From: Snodgrassella alvi
GTDB lineage: Bacteria; Pseudomonadota; Gammaproteobacteria; Burkholderiales; Neisseriaceae
DNA: 64,000 bases
Direction: 5' to 3'
NCBI RefSeq assembly: GCF_040741455.2
Contig: NZ_CP160328.2
Location: forward strand, 1,863,701 to 1,927,700
This document shows, in pieces, positions 41,390-50,890 of this stretch; within the stretch, counting starts at the first letter, position 1; each line of letters opens with the position of its first letter. The notes under the pieces were generated by a model. That model ran no database searches, had not been told where the DNA came from, and was given only the letters and a program-made list of their open reading frames with translations. A program made the position numbers and the translations under genes.

Positions 41390-42163
41390 TCAGGGGTATT
41401 GTATCAGTGCATAGGCCGAGTGATTGTGAATAGATTCGAAATTTTCGCTTTCTACGGTAAAAGATTGAATGCGCGGGTCGGCTTTAAGCGCCGTAGCTAC
41501 ATCACGTACCATATCCTCAACAAATTTCGGATTGTCGTAAGCGTATTCAGTTACATATTTTTCATCCGGCCGTTTCAGCAGACCATATAATTGACAGGAA
41601 CCCTGCTGCTCCACCATATCAATGATTTCTTCAATCATCACGGCTTCGCAGGATTGTAGTGTAACTGTCACATGTGAGCGCTGATTATGTGCACCGTAAG
41701 CCGAAATTTCCTTACTACACGGACATAAGCTAGTTACCGGAATCATTACCTGCAACGTGTGCTGATAAATACCGTCCTTGATCTCCCCACAGAGCTTCAC
41801 TTCGTAATCCAGCAGGCTGGAAATAGCCGTCACTGGTGCCTGCTTGCGCCGAAAAAAAGGAAAACGCATACTGATTTTACCAGCCGTTGCCTGTAGCTTC
41901 TGCAACATGTTCACGGTAAGCTCTTTGAGCGCCGAAAAATCAATGCTGACTTGCTGCGATTGCATTAACTCGACAAAACGAGACATATGCGTGCCCTTCT
42001 GCTCGGCTGGCAGCGCTACTGTCATGGTTAAATCAGCTATTGTGTGTTGTTCACCGGCCGCACTCATAATACATAGGGGTAGCCGTAAGCCCTTCACTCC
42101 AACCTGATTGATTGGCATATTGCGTTTATCAACACTGCTTTGCACATCGGCAATAGTGTCCAT
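41390..42163 (-). CDS. folE2: GTP cyclohydrolase FolE2 (type IB)
   Basis: 257 residues, normal for FolE2. The start MDTIADVQSSVDKRNMPINQVGVKG and the metal-site motif SLCPCSKEIS are diagnostic, and ESIHNHSAYA near the C-terminus completes the active site. It converts GTP to 7,8-dihydroneopterin triphosphate for folate (and queuosine) synthesis, and can use Mn or Fe instead of Zn. In many bacteria folE2 is under Zur control and used when zinc is scarce. No Zur box was recognised here. Divergent from the PLP-enzyme gene. Confidence 0.96.
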   Translation of the reverse strand: MDTIADVQSSVDKRNMPINQVGVKGLRLPLCIMSAAGEQHTIADLTMTVALPAEQKGTHMSRFVELMQSQQVSIDFSALKELTVNMLQKLQATAGKISMRFPFFRRKQAPVTAISSLLDYEVKLCGEIKDGIYQHTLQVMIPVTSLCPCSKEISAYGAHNQRSHVTVTLQSCEAVMIEEIIDMVEQQGSCQLYGLLKRPDEKYVTEYAYDNPKFVEDMVRDVATALKADPRIQSFTVESENFESIHNHSAYALIQYP

Positions 42164-42251
42164 TCTGATGGTTTTCCTCTTGAAACAATGTCAAATCTGC
42201 CCGCCAGATACTATAAAAACATCCAAACTGGCGGCACATAAGGCGTAAAAT

Positions 42252-42420
42252 TATACTGTATGGCTTAATTCCGAGCAAATCACTCGGGATTAGGTATTCG
42301 GCAACGTGAAGCTGCCTCAGAAGCAGGGTGCATGCTAAACTAAGCACCCGCGGCAGCCGGTATTTTGCCAGTACCTGCTGCGGTACCGACAAAACCAAGA
42401 CTTATCCCAGCGGAGAAAAT
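42252..42420 (+). promoter_or_regulatory. Structured 5' leader of the sulfur amino acid enzyme gene
   Basis: A TATACT box at 42252-42257 predicts a transcript from about 42264. The leader can fold into hairpin 1 (attccgag 42268-42275 with ctcgggat 42283-42290, one G.U), then a two-tier element: gctgcc 42311-42316 with ggcagc 42352-42357, enclosing gggtgc 42326-42331 with gcaccc 42344-42349. The ribosome site ggag is at 42412. No known SAM or SAH riboswitch consensus was recognised. A cis-regulatory RNA is plausible, unproven. Confidence 0.45.
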
Positions 42421-43578
42421 ATGAAATTTGCCACACAGACCATTCATTCCAGTTATCAGCCTGAAGAGCATAACCGTGCTTTAATGCCGCCTATTTACCA
42501 AAATAGCATGTTTGCCCTGCATGAAATCGGCGAAAATATTTCGTTTCGTTATGCACGCATCTCCAACCCTACCCGTCAGGTGTTAGAAGATACGGTAGCC
42601 GAGCTGGAAAATGGTTGCGCTGGCTTTGCCTACGCCAGTGGTATGGCCGGAATTGATGCCGTGTGGCGTACTTTTCTGCGTCCAGGTGACACTATTGTGG
42701 CTGTAGCCGATATTTATGGTGGTGCCTACGACCTACTCACAGAAGTGTATGCCCAATGGGGCGTGAATGTTATTTTTGCAGACCTCACTAATCCAGCCAA
42801 TCTGGATAGCATATTGGCACAAACAAAAGTCAAAATGGTATGGCTAGAAACTCCGAGTAACCCGTTATTGCGTCTGGTAGACATCGCTGCACTGTGTGAG
42901 AAAGCCAAAGCAGCCGGAGCCATTGTTGGTATGGACAATACCTTTGGCACTCCCTATGTTCAGCAACCGCTGAATCTAGGTGTAGACATCGTGTTTCATT
43001 CTGCTACCAAATATTTGTGCGGACATTCCGATGTATTAATGGGTATTGTCGTGGTTAAAGATGAAGCACATGCGCGGCAGTTGCGAGCACTGAGTATTCA
43101 AACCGGCGGCGTGGCCGGCCCAATGGACTGTGCGCTGGTATTACGCGGTATCAAAACTCTGGTTGTACGCATGGATCGGCATCTGGCCAATGCAGCTGAG
43201 CTAGCGCGCCGGCTGAAGCAGCATCCGGCGGTAGAAAAAGTGTTTTATCCCGGCCTGCCTGAACACGAACATCACGATATTGCTTGCAAACAAATGAAGC
43301 ATGGCTTCGGCGGAGTAGTCTCCATCTACCTACGCCAGAACAGCCGCGAAGCGGCCAACAGCGTAATTAAAAACTTGCGCCTAATCCGCATGGCTGCTAG
43401 CCTTGGTGGCGTGGAAAGCTTAATTAACCATAGCTCCAGCCAGTCGCACAGCGGCATGAGTAAAGAAGTAAAAGAAGCATTAGGTATTCGGGAAGGTCTG
43501 CTGCGTATTTCTGCCGGCATCGAAGATATCGAAGATATCTGGGAGGATATCAGCCATGCACTCAATACCTTGATTTAA
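42421..43578 (+). CDS. PLP-dependent cystathionine gamma-synthase / O-acylhomoserine sulfhydrylase family enzyme
   Basis: 385 residues from ATG 42421, which follows ggag at 5 bases; a longer frame from 42328 would run through the leader structures. It is a Cys/Met-metabolism PLP enzyme. The PLP lysine is K197 in SATKYLCGHSD, and YASGMAGI, WLETPSNPLL and VESLINHSSSQSH are conserved. MetB, MetC and MetZ are hard to tell apart by eye; the SLGGVESL and C-terminal GLLRISAGIEDIEDI patterns occur in all. It acts in cysteine-methionine conversion. The J-domain gene starts 20 bases downstream. Confidence 0.88.
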   Translation: MKFATQTIHSSYQPEEHNRALMPPIYQNSMFALHEIGENISFRYARISNPTRQVLEDTVAELENGCAGFAYASGMAGIDAVWRTFLRPGDTIVAVADIYGGAYDLLTEVYAQWGVNVIFADLTNPANLDSILAQTKVKMVWLETPSNPLLRLVDIAALCEKAKAAGAIVGMDNTFGTPYVQQPLNLGVDIVFHSATKYLCGHSDVLMGIVVVKDEAHARQLRALSIQTGGVAGPMDCALVLRGIKTLVVRMDRHLANAAELARRLKQHPAVEKVFYPGLPEHEHHDIACKQMKHGFGGVVSIYLRQNSREAANSVIKNLRLIRMAASLGGVESLINHSSSQSHSGMSKEVKEALGIREGLLRISAGIEDIEDIWEDISHALNTLI

Positions 43579-43598
43579 CCAGTGTAAGTGAACAATCC

Positions 43599-44381
43599 GT
43601 GCACAACTACTACGACGTATTAAATGTAGCTCCCGGCGCGTCTGCAGAAGTGATTCGCGCCGCCTATCGGGCTTTGTCTCAAAAATACCATCCAGACCGC
43701 AATCCGCATAATCCGCAGGCACATCAGCGCATGGCTGAAATCAACGAAGCCTACAACGTGCTCTCGGACCCAGAAAAACGCCATCATCATGATGTGTGGA
43801 TTGCGCGCCAGAGCCTGCAAGCACATGTGTCACCGGCCTTACTGGCTCGAAAGCAGACCCCGTTTGCTCCGCCAGTTTTGCTACCCAATCATCAAGACCA
43901 CGTGGTTGACCTGCACGACCATGGCCATGGATGGATGTGGATAGTGGGTATCGCGATTCTGATAGCCATGGGTGGCGTGTGGTGGCGACTGGCCTATCCG
44001 CCTGCGGAAAATACGCCGGCGCAGACCGGCGCACCAGTGCTAACAGCACCCAACGGACAGCTTTTTCCGCTTAAGGCTGCCTATGTATCCGGTTATCCAG
44101 TTTTGCGTGAACGCGGTAATAACACCATCATCGTGCACGCCTCATCCTTGCAATCGCCGGTATTTGCCCAATTATACGAATTGCACGCTGGAAAATTCAC
44201 CGCTATCCGCTCTTTTTATATTCCAGCGGGCGAAACCTTTGCCCTGCATAAAATCGGCGATGGCGACTTCAGCCTGCAATACCAGCGTATCAATGATGGT
44301 AAATGGGCAGTAAGCGACGGCATTGAAATCAAAAATACCGAAATCAGCCGCAAATATCAGGACATCGATATCAGACTCTAA
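43599..44381 (+). CDS. Membrane-anchored J-domain (DnaJ-like) protein
   Basis: 260 residues. The start codon is GTG 43599. Residues 3-65 form a J domain (YYDVLNVAPGASAEVIRAAYRALSQKYHPDRN) with the HPD tripeptide at 31-33 that stimulates DnaK ATPase. There is a His-rich linker (DLHDHGHG), one membrane helix at about 112-129, then a C-terminal domain of about 120 residues predicted to be beta-rich and probably outside the cytoplasm, which I do not recognise. The GTG start is 20 bases after the PLP-enzyme stop. It is a specialised co-chaperone, possibly for a membrane client. Confidence 0.78.
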   Translation: MHNYYDVLNVAPGASAEVIRAAYRALSQKYHPDRNPHNPQAHQRMAEINEAYNVLSDPEKRHHHDVWIARQSLQAHVSPALLARKQTPFAPPVLLPNHQDHVVDLHDHGHGWMWIVGIAILIAMGGVWWRLAYPPAENTPAQTGAPVLTAPNGQLFPLKAAYVSGYPVLRERGNNTIIVHASSLQSPVFAQLYELHAGKFTAIRSFYIPAGETFALHKIGDGDFSLQYQRINDGKWAVSDGIEIKNTEISRKYQDIDIRL

Positions 44382-44430
44382 CACAATACAGCGCCGCCGC
44401 TTGACTGGTGGCCGACACAGGAACAACTGC

Positions 44431-45204
44431 ATGCAGGCTGCTGAAGCCAAATTTACCGAAGAAACTGTACTGTGGGTAAAATACCATACCCCGAAACTGC
44501 TGACTTTTGCCATTACCCGCCCCGAAGCTTATCGCTTCAGTGCCGGCCAGTTTGCGCGATTGGGTTTTCGCGATGGCGCTGGATATATCTGGCGCGCCTA
44601 TTCCATTGTCTCAGCCGAATATGCTGAGACATTAGAATTTTTTGTGGTACTGATTGAAAACGGGCCGATGAGTGCAAGGCTGGCACAGCTAAAAGCAGAA
44701 GACACCATCCTGCTTGATAAATCTGCATTTGGCTTTCTATTGCCCGGCCGCTTCACCGATGGTGAACAACTGGTTCTGCTCAGTACCGGCAGCGGCATCG
44801 CACCGTTTCTGTCTATGCTACAACAACCATCGGTGTGGGAGCGTTTTCAGCAAATCGGGCTGGTGCATTCTGTTTCTCACGCAAATGAATTAATTTTTAG
44901 CAATTATATCAAAGAATTAAATCATCATCCGCTGGTTGGTGAATATGTTGATAGATTATCCTACCAACCAGTGGTTACCCGTGAAAATGTCACAGGTGCA
45001 CTGCATGAACGTTTACCACAATTATTGTCAAATGGTTCTCTAGCCAAGGGCTTACAGCTTGATTTTACTCCAGAAAAGACTCGGTTTATGCTATGTGGCA
45101 ATCCAAGCATGGTAGCTGATACATTTCAGTCACTGCTGAATATGGGCTATAGCATGCATCGCAATAGAGTACCAGGGCAGATTATTATGGAAAATGGTTT
45201 TTAA
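44431..45204 (+). CDS. Ferredoxin/flavodoxin-NADP(+) reductase, first copy
   Basis: 257 residues from ATG 44431, which follows acaggaac; the open frame extends upstream into the J-domain gene but without signals. The FAD motif RAYSIVSA and the NADP motif LLSTGSGIAPFLSML are present, as is LCGNPSMVADT near the end. The family moves electrons between NADPH and ferredoxin or flavodoxin, for sulfite reduction, radical-SAM enzymes or oxidative stress. A second copy lies at 51156. It ends in ENGF rather than the RAFVEQ-type tail of the second copy, so the two differ around the terminal residue that controls NADPH access. Confidence 0.88.
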   Translation: MQAAEAKFTEETVLWVKYHTPKLLTFAITRPEAYRFSAGQFARLGFRDGAGYIWRAYSIVSAEYAETLEFFVVLIENGPMSARLAQLKAEDTILLDKSAFGFLLPGRFTDGEQLVLLSTGSGIAPFLSMLQQPSVWERFQQIGLVHSVSHANELIFSNYIKELNHHPLVGEYVDRLSYQPVVTRENVTGALHERLPQLLSNGSLAKGLQLDFTPEKTRFMLCGNPSMVADTFQSLLNMGYSMHRNRVPGQIIMENGF

Positions 45205-45652
45205 CAAAGGCTACGATATTCAATTGCGTTCAGCATATTTTCCAATTTGAGATATTGTGAATTCATGCCTGAGTCGCTTGAAATATTTTTTTGCATGGTA
45301 ATATTTAGACCAGTATACAAATGATAAAAGGTTGAAATAATTAAATTCTTTTTTAAACATTATCAAGCTAAAATCAAAAATTTCTACACTGTGATATGGT
45401 TGTTTTTTAATATATTTAATTAATTGAATTTAATGTAAAAATATTATAAATGCTGATTTTTTTTTAGCTAAAGCGATAAATTTGGATCCTACATTTTATT
45501 ATAAATTAAAAATACCTTTTACCAGTTGTTTATACCGTTAGTTAATATTTAGAATAAATGTGAAGAATGTGATTTAGCTATCCCAATCATCAGGATAGCT
45601 AAACAGGATGTTCTATAAACTATTGAATTTATTTTAAATTTAAATTAAAAAT
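45205..45652 (+). other. AT-rich spacer without a gene
   Basis: 448 bases, very AT-rich. A perfect 11-bp inverted repeat, tttagctatcc (45573-45583) / ggatagctaaa (45593-45603), lies about 50 bases past the isochorismatase stop and may help end that transcript, although no T run follows. Nothing else is recognisable. Confidence 0.5.
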
Positions 45653-46297
45653 TTAGCTATAGTCATATAGCCGCTCAAATTCGCCGGTCGTTATTGATTC
45701 ACCATAATGGGGAACTGTATACTTCAGCATATGATCTTGTTGAATTCTATCAAATGTTCCAGTTGCATCACTAATAATGACTGGAAGATAGCCTTTGTCT
45801 TGAGCTTCACGGAAAGTTGATTCCACACAAACATTAGTAGCATATCCTACTAAATAAAGTGTTTCTATATTATTATTTCTTAGATAAACATCCAAATTGG
45901 AACCAGCAAATCCACTTGATCCAGTTCTTCCCATTACAATAAATTCTTCGTTTATTGGTGCTAAAGTTTCATAAAATTGTGAATTAAAAGTGTCAATAGG
46001 AAATGTACCATAGTGACTGATGGCACATCTCAAGCCTGTTTTTCCATTGGCTAATTCTGGATATCCCTTTTGAAATCTTAAACCACAGTGAATAATTGGC
46101 ATCTTAATCTGTCTTGCATAGACCAAAGCTGATTCAATATTTTTGATTGAATCTTCAAATAAATCTTTATCTTTAAAGCTCTGATATAAATGGCCTGTTG
46201 GGTGAAGCCATTCATTTTGGCATTCGATAAGAACCAATGCAGATTTTTTTACATCATCTGTCTTTGATTTCAATGTGGTTAAATTTGCTTTTGTCAT
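45653..46297 (-). CDS. Isochorismatase-like cysteine hydrolase with altered triad
   Basis: 214 residues with a Rossmann-like isochorismatase fold. The nucleophilic cysteine is C157 in ATNVCVEST, preceded by the cis-peptide-type GYATN. The usual catalytic Asp (DxQ) is replaced by Glu, E25 in IECQNEW. The usual catalytic Lys is replaced by Arg, R124 in GRTGSSGFAGSNL, by alignment of the SGF motif. Family members hydrolyse amides or vinyl ethers; the substrate here is unknown. The gene is AT-rich, unlike dciA and secA. It diverges from a MerR regulator that probably controls it. Confidence 0.8.
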   Translation of the reverse strand: MTKANLTTLKSKTDDVKKSALVLIECQNEWLHPTGHLYQSFKDKDLFEDSIKNIESALVYARQIKMPIIHCGLRFQKGYPELANGKTGLRCAISHYGTFPIDTFNSQFYETLAPINEEFIVMGRTGSSGFAGSNLDVYLRNNNIETLYLVGYATNVCVESTFREAQDKGYLPVIISDATGTFDRIQQDHMLKYTVPHYGESITTGEFERLYDYS

Positions 46298-46369
46298 ATT
46301 ATGTCTCTGAAAATTAGCGGTTAGTACAGGGTAATTAGTTGATTACATCGAAATTTGGTATTTAATTTT

Positions 46370-46438
46370 TATACAGGTATACTATTTTACAGAATAAATT
46401 TATTTTTGCAATTTATTTACAATTATTGCAAATAAATT
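46370..46438. promoter_or_regulatory. Candidate operators between the hydrolase and MerR-type genes
   Basis: Two dyads lie in the 158-base divergent gap: tatac-ag-gtata at 46370-46381, and a longer imperfect one, aatttatttttgcaat facing attgcaaataaatt (about 46397-46438, two extra Ts in the left arm). MerR proteins bind such dyads within promoters. Confidence 0.4.
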
Positions 46439-46455
46439 CCAAATAAGGTTGTAAT

Positions 46456-46752
46456 ATGGCATTTGATGATAAATTTTTAGAAACACTTATTGTGGGTATT
46501 GGTGAGGTGTCTCAGATAACAGGAATTCCGACACGGCAAATCCGTTATTGGGAGGACAAAGGTATAGTATCCAGCCTTACAAATGGTGAAGGAAAAAATA
46601 GAAGATATAATTATATCAACATAAAAAAAATGCTTTTGATTAAAGAGCTGCTAGATGAAGGCTATACATTAGAGACAGCTAACTTAAAAGTTGTTAAACG
46701 TATGGAAATGATTGAATCTACAATGAACTCTTTGAAATCAATTCAATCTTGA
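46456..46752 (+). CDS. MerR-family transcriptional regulator, short form
   Basis: 98 residues. The winged helix-turn-helix of MerR is clear: GIGEVSQITGIPTRQIRYWEDKGIVSS, a variant loop and YNYINIKKMLLIKELLDEGYTLETA. The C-terminus is a short helix (residues 78-98) with no cysteine pair or effector domain, so it is not a classical metal sensor. It probably regulates the divergent isochorismatase-like gene. Its stop overlaps the region upstream of dciA, whose TTG/ATG starts follow at once. AT-rich. Confidence 0.85.
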   Translation: MAFDDKFLETLIVGIGEVSQITGIPTRQIRYWEDKGIVSSLTNGEGKNRRYNYINIKKMLLIKELLDEGYTLETANLKVVKRMEMIESTMNSLKSIQS

Positions 46753-46763
46753 CAGTGACTGCT

Positions 46764-47180
46764 ATGAATCTGAACCAGATTGGCCAAAAAAATAAGCAAC
46801 TTCAACAGTTGTTGGCACAGTCTACACATTGGCAACGTTTGACAAACTGTCTCAAGCAAGAATTGCCTGCCACCATGAGACCGCACTTTAATGTAGCTTG
46901 TGTGCGCGATGGATGTTTGGTCGTCATCGCCTTTAACAGCATGGCCGCTTCTCGATTACGCATGGTATTACCGGCATTATTACCACAATTACAACTGATT
47001 GATGGCACGGTTGAATCAGTTAAAGTTAAAGTGCAACCACCAGATTTAAAGCCTGAATTGGCTAAACGCGCTAGTCTCGGTCCTTTAGCGCGCAGTGAAT
47101 TGGCGCGTTCAGCTGAGGCTTTGAGCCATCACCCAGAGTTGGCAATTGCATTACAGCGTTTAAGTGAAAAAAAAGACTAA
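46764..47180 (+). CDS. dciA: DciA family protein (DUF721), replicative helicase loader
   Basis: 138 residues from ATG 46764; a TTG at 46749 would overlap the merR stop. No strong ribosome site is visible for either. The body QLQQLLAQSTHWQRLTNCLKQELPATMRPHFNVACVRDGCLVVIAFNSMAASRLR is typical of the N-terminal KH-like DUF721 domain, with a longer C-terminal tail. DciA loads DnaB in bacteria that lack DnaC. It is often encoded close to secA, as here, but a foreign-looking small gene now lies between. Base composition is normal, unlike its upstream neighbours. Confidence 0.78.
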   Translation: MNLNQIGQKNKQLQQLLAQSTHWQRLTNCLKQELPATMRPHFNVACVRDGCLVVIAFNSMAASRLRMVLPALLPQLQLIDGTVESVKVKVQPPDLKPELAKRASLGPLARSELARSAEALSHHPELAIALQRLSEKKD

Positions 47181-47311
47181 AAATTCTAAACGTAAAATTT
47201 AATTAGTAGTATTGAATGGCTTTAATTAATAAATGTTAAGATAAAAAATATATTTGATTTTATGAACATTCAAATGTTTGACAAAAATATTCAAAATGAG
47301 AAAGTTGTAAT

Positions 47312-47845
47312 ATGAGGAGACATAAAGTAATTATATGTGCCTTACTATTCTTTTTTAATTTAAATCATTGGGCTGCCGTAGCTAAAAGCAATACAGTATC
47401 TCCGGAACAATTTAGAGCAGCACTATTATGTAAGGCTGAACCCATAGATGCTCGTGATGCAAATATCGCTAATCAGCTAAAAAAACAAAAAATTGCCGTA
47501 AAAGACTTTGAAAAAAATGGCCTCATAAATTTGAAATATCGCTTTGCAAAACCGTTGCACATTTCGAATGTTAAAGTTTCTGCTGTTCGATATCAAGGAG
47601 ATAGTGGTTCGTACTTTTATGCAATAGCAAAAGGTGATATGGCTAAGTTTGCTGAATCTATCGGCGCTAAATCTGTTCCTCGCTCATCAAAAGAAACTTT
47701 ATCATGGGGCGATATAAATCAATATTTTAAATATACTAATCCTGTAACAAAAACTAACCTGTATCCAAACATTATTCTTATCGGCCGAGACAAGACTTCA
47801 AAACAAGATGAGTTTTATTTTGGCTGTTTACGTTTTGATTATTGA
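47312..47845 (+). CDS. Secreted protein of unknown function
   Basis: 177 residues. A signal peptide (about 1-24, ICALLFFFNLNHWAAVAKS) is followed by a mature protein with two cysteines (LLCKAEP, FGCLRFDY) that may pair. No family is recognised. The gene is AT-rich and lies between dciA and secA, so it looks like a later insertion. The start has a poor ribosome site (tgagaaag). No partner is nearby. Confidence 0.65.
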   Translation: MRRHKVIICALLFFFNLNHWAAVAKSNTVSPEQFRAALLCKAEPIDARDANIANQLKKQKIAVKDFEKNGLINLKYRFAKPLHISNVKVSAVRYQGDSGSYFYAIAKGDMAKFAESIGAKSVPRSSKETLSWGDINQYFKYTNPVTKTNLYPNIILIGRDKTSKQDEFYFGCLRFDY

Positions 47846-48214
47846 TTGTATTTAATAATCAATAATTTAAATAATAAGAATGTTCGCACTCAGTTGAATC
47901 ATTTTAAAAAGCTTTACTCTGAATTATGTTCTCTAGTTTGTGATCATCGTTAGCTATATAGATAAAGCTTTTTTATTTTCCACTTCAGTTTTTACAAACA
48001 AATAGTTTTACATCATCTAAGCTGCTTGGAAAAAAACAATTAACCATTATATTAACCAGCATAATACGCAACCTTATGCGCCAAACAAGTTTTTTGTTTC
48101 CTATAATTGAAACAAGCATGCAATCAGCCGCACAGCAGCACAGAGGCTTGTGTTAAAATTCCCTATTTCATGCTTACTTTTTACTGCGCCCTTTAGGTGC
48201 CGGACTATTGATTT
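47846..48214 (+). other. Upstream region of secA with a terminator-like repeat and promoter candidates
   Basis: 369 bases without a gene. aaaaagcttta (47906-47916) and taaagcttttt (47963-47973) form an 11-bp inverted repeat with a 46-base loop, T-rich after it. TATAAT (48102-48107) sits in the centre of ttgtttc-N8-gaaacaa (48094-48115). An extended -10, tgttaaaat (48151-48159), is nearest secA. SecA has only a distant aggtg as ribosome site. Confidence 0.5.
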
Positions 48215-50890
48215 ATGTTGAAGAACCTGGCAAAAAAAATTCTCGGAAGCCGCAACGACCGGCTTTTGAAACAATATCGTAAAGAAGTATCCAAAATCAA
48301 TGCCCTTGAACCAACCATTCAGGCACTTAGTGATACTGAACTACAGGCTAAAACAGCTGAATTCAAACAACGTCTGGCCGATGGCGAAAAACTGGACCAC
48401 CTGCTGGTAGAAGCCTTTGCCGTATGTCGTGAGGCTAGCCGGCGCGTACTTGGCATGCGCCACTTTGATGTGCAGCTGATTGGCGGCATGGTGCTGCATC
48501 ACGGCAAAATTGCCGAAATGCGCACCGGTGAAGGTAAAACACTGGTGGCCACCACAGCTGTGTATCTTAATGCTCTGGCTGGCAAAGGCGTGCACGTCGT
48601 TACAGTCAACGATTATCTGGCCGCTCGTGACGCTGGCATCATGCGTCCGCTGTATGAATTCCTTGGCATGTCTGTTGGCATCATTATCAGCAACATGGAC
48701 CATGAAGATAAAAAAGCCGCTTATCAGGCTGATATCACCTACGGTACCAACAACGAATACGGCTTTGATTATCTCCGCGACAATATGGTCAGTGACTTGA
48801 GCGAAAAAGTACAGCGTGAGCTCTCATACGCTGTAGTCGACGAAGTCGATTCCATCCTAATTGACGAAGCACGTACTCCACTAATTATTTCCGGTCAGGC
48901 CGATGATAACGTCACTCTATATCAGGTAATGAACCAGATACCGCCGCAACTAATTGCCCAGAAGACCGAAGAAGGCGAGGGCGATTACTGGGTAGACGAA
49001 AAAGGTAGACAGGTCATTCTCAGCGATCAGGGGCATGAGCACGCCGAACAGATTCTCACCAAAATGGGATTGTTAAAAGAGGGCGATTCCCTTTACTCTA
49101 CTACCAACATCATGCTGATGCACCATCTGATGGCTGCCTTGCGCGCCTATACCTTATACCAGCGCGACCAGCATTACGTGGTGCAGGATGGTGAAGTAGT
49201 GATTGTAGACGAGTTTACCGGCCGTCTGATGGCCGGCCGGCGCTGGTCTGATGGTCTTCATCAGGCAGTAGAAGCCAAAGAAGGTGTGGAAATCAATAAA
49301 GAAAACCAGACACTGGCTTCCATTACTTTCCAGAATTTCTTCCGCCTGTACGACAAACTAGCCGGCATGACCGGTACTGCTGATACCGAAGCATTTGAAT
49401 TCCAGAATATTTATGGTCTTGAAACCGTCATCATCCCGCCAAATCGCCCGATGATACGTAAAGACCTGAACGACCAGATTTACCGTTCCATCGAAGAGAA
49501 GTTCGAAGCTGTAGTGGCTGATATCAAAGAACGCCACGCCAAAGGCCAGCCCATACTGGTCGGTACCACCAGTATCGAAAACTCCGAGCTGGTTTCCGCA
49601 TTATTGGATAAAGAGCATTTGCAGCACAATGTGCTCAATGCCAAAGAGCATGCCCGCGAAGCCGACATCATTGCACAGGCCGGCCGCCCAGGCATGATTA
49701 CCGTTGCCACCAACATGGCAGGCCGCGGTACCGATATCGTACTTGGCGGCAACATCAAGCCGCAAATTGATGCCATTCAGGACGACGAGAGTCTCAGTGA
49801 AGCTGCCAAAGCAGAAAAAATTGCCAAACTACAGGAACAATGGCAGCGCGATCACGATGCTGTAATAGCCGCAGGCGGGTTGCACATCATTGGTACTGAA
49901 CGCCATGAAAGCCGCCGTATCGACAACCAGTTGCGTGGCCGCGCCGGCCGTCAGGGTGATGCCGGTTCGAGCCGTTTTTATCTTTCATTTGAAGACCCGC
50001 TGCTACGCCTGTTTGCCCTAGACCGTGCCACGGCCATTCTGAATCGCCTCGCGCCTGAACGTGGCGTTGCCATAGAAGCCGGCATGCTGACCCGCCAGAT
50101 TGAAGGTGCCCAGCGTAAAGTGGAAAACCGTAATTTCGACATGCGTAAGCAAGTACTGGAGTACGACGACGTCGCCAACGACCAGCGTAAAGTGATTTAC
50201 CATCAGCGTGCCGAAATACTGGCTAGCAACGATATCGACGGCCTGATGCAGGAAATTCGTCACGATGCTATTGTGGAAACGGTAGACAGCTTTATCCCGC
50301 CCGATAGCATGGAAGAGCAATGGGATATTGCTGGACTGGAGCACAAACTGGCCAGCGATTTCCACATCGAAGTTTCCATCAACGACTGGCTAAAAGAAGA
50401 CAATAGCCTCGACAATGAAAGCATCTGTGAGCGCCTGCTAGACATGGTTGAAAAGGATTATGCTTATAAAGTCGAACAGGTTGGCCTTGAAACCATGCGT
50501 AGATTCGAACGCGATATCATGCTGCAAATCATCGACAACCGCTGGCGCGAGCATCTGGCCGATATGGATTACCTGCGGCAAGGGATTCATCTGCGCGGAT
50601 ACGCCCAGAAAAACCCCAAACAAGAATACAAACGCGAAGCATTTGAAATGTTTCAGGCCATGTGGAGCAACATACGCAATACCGTAGCCTCATTGCTGAT
50701 TTCCGTGCGTTTCGAACAGGCGCCGGCAGAAGAAGAGACACTGCCGCCGCAGATGTTTGCAGCCGGTACTGACGACGATGAGGATTACAGCCCCACAGCC
50801 ATGGAAGCACGCGGCATCATTGTGCGCCGCAACGACCCTTGTCCCTGTGGCAGTGGCCTGAAATATAAATTGTGCCACGGCCGCCTGTAA
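48215..50890 (+). CDS. secA: Preprotein translocase ATPase SecA
   Basis: 891 residues, full length. Walker A is in [12 protein letters not shown] near 110; [20 protein letters not shown] is the DEAD-like motif II. The preprotein cross-linking, helical scaffold and wing domains follow. The C-terminal zinc motif is [21 protein letters not shown], for SecB and lipid binding. It drives export of unfolded proteins through SecYEG, using ATP, on the inner face of the membrane. It appears to be transcribed from its own promoter. Confidence 0.98.
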   Translation: MLKNLAKKILGSRNDRLLKQYRKEVSKINALEPTIQALSDTELQAKTAEFKQRLADGEKLDHLLVEAFAVCREASRRVLGMRHFDVQLIGGMVLHHGKIAEMRTGEGKTLVATTAVYLNALAGKGVHVVTVNDYLAARDAGIMRPLYEFLGMSVGIIISNMDHEDKKAAYQADITYGTNNEYGFDYLRDNMVSDLSEKVQRELSYAVVDEVDSILIDEARTPLIISGQADDNVTLYQVMNQIPPQLIAQKTEEGEGDYWVDEKGRQVILSDQGHEHAEQILTKMGLLKEGDSLYSTTNIMLMHHLMAALRAYTLYQRDQHYVVQDGEVVIVDEFTGRLMAGRRWSDGLHQAVEAKEGVEINKENQTLASITFQNFFRLYDKLAGMTGTADTEAFEFQNIYGLETVIIPPNRPMIRKDLNDQIYRSIEEKFEAVVADIKERHAKGQPILVGTTSIENSELVSALLDKEHLQHNVLNAKEHAREADIIAQAGRPGMITVATNMAGRGTDIVLGGNIKPQIDAIQDDESLSEAAKAEKIAKLQEQWQRDHDAVIAAGGLHIIGTERHESRRIDNQLRGRAGRQGDAGSSRFYLSFEDPLLRLFALDRATAILNRLAPERGVAIEAGMLTRQIEGAQRKVENRNFDMRKQVLEYDDVANDQRKVIYHQRAEILASNDIDGLMQEIRHDAIVETVDSFIPPDSMEEQWDIAGLEHKLASDFHIEVSINDWLKEDNSLDNESICERLLDMVEKDYAYKVEQVGLETMRRFERDIMLQIIDNRWREHLADMDYLRQGIHLRGYAQKNPKQEYKREAFEMFQAMWSNIRNTVASLLISVRFEQAPAEEETLPPQMFAAGTDDDEDYSPTAMEARGIIVRRNDPCPCGSGLKYKLCHGRL

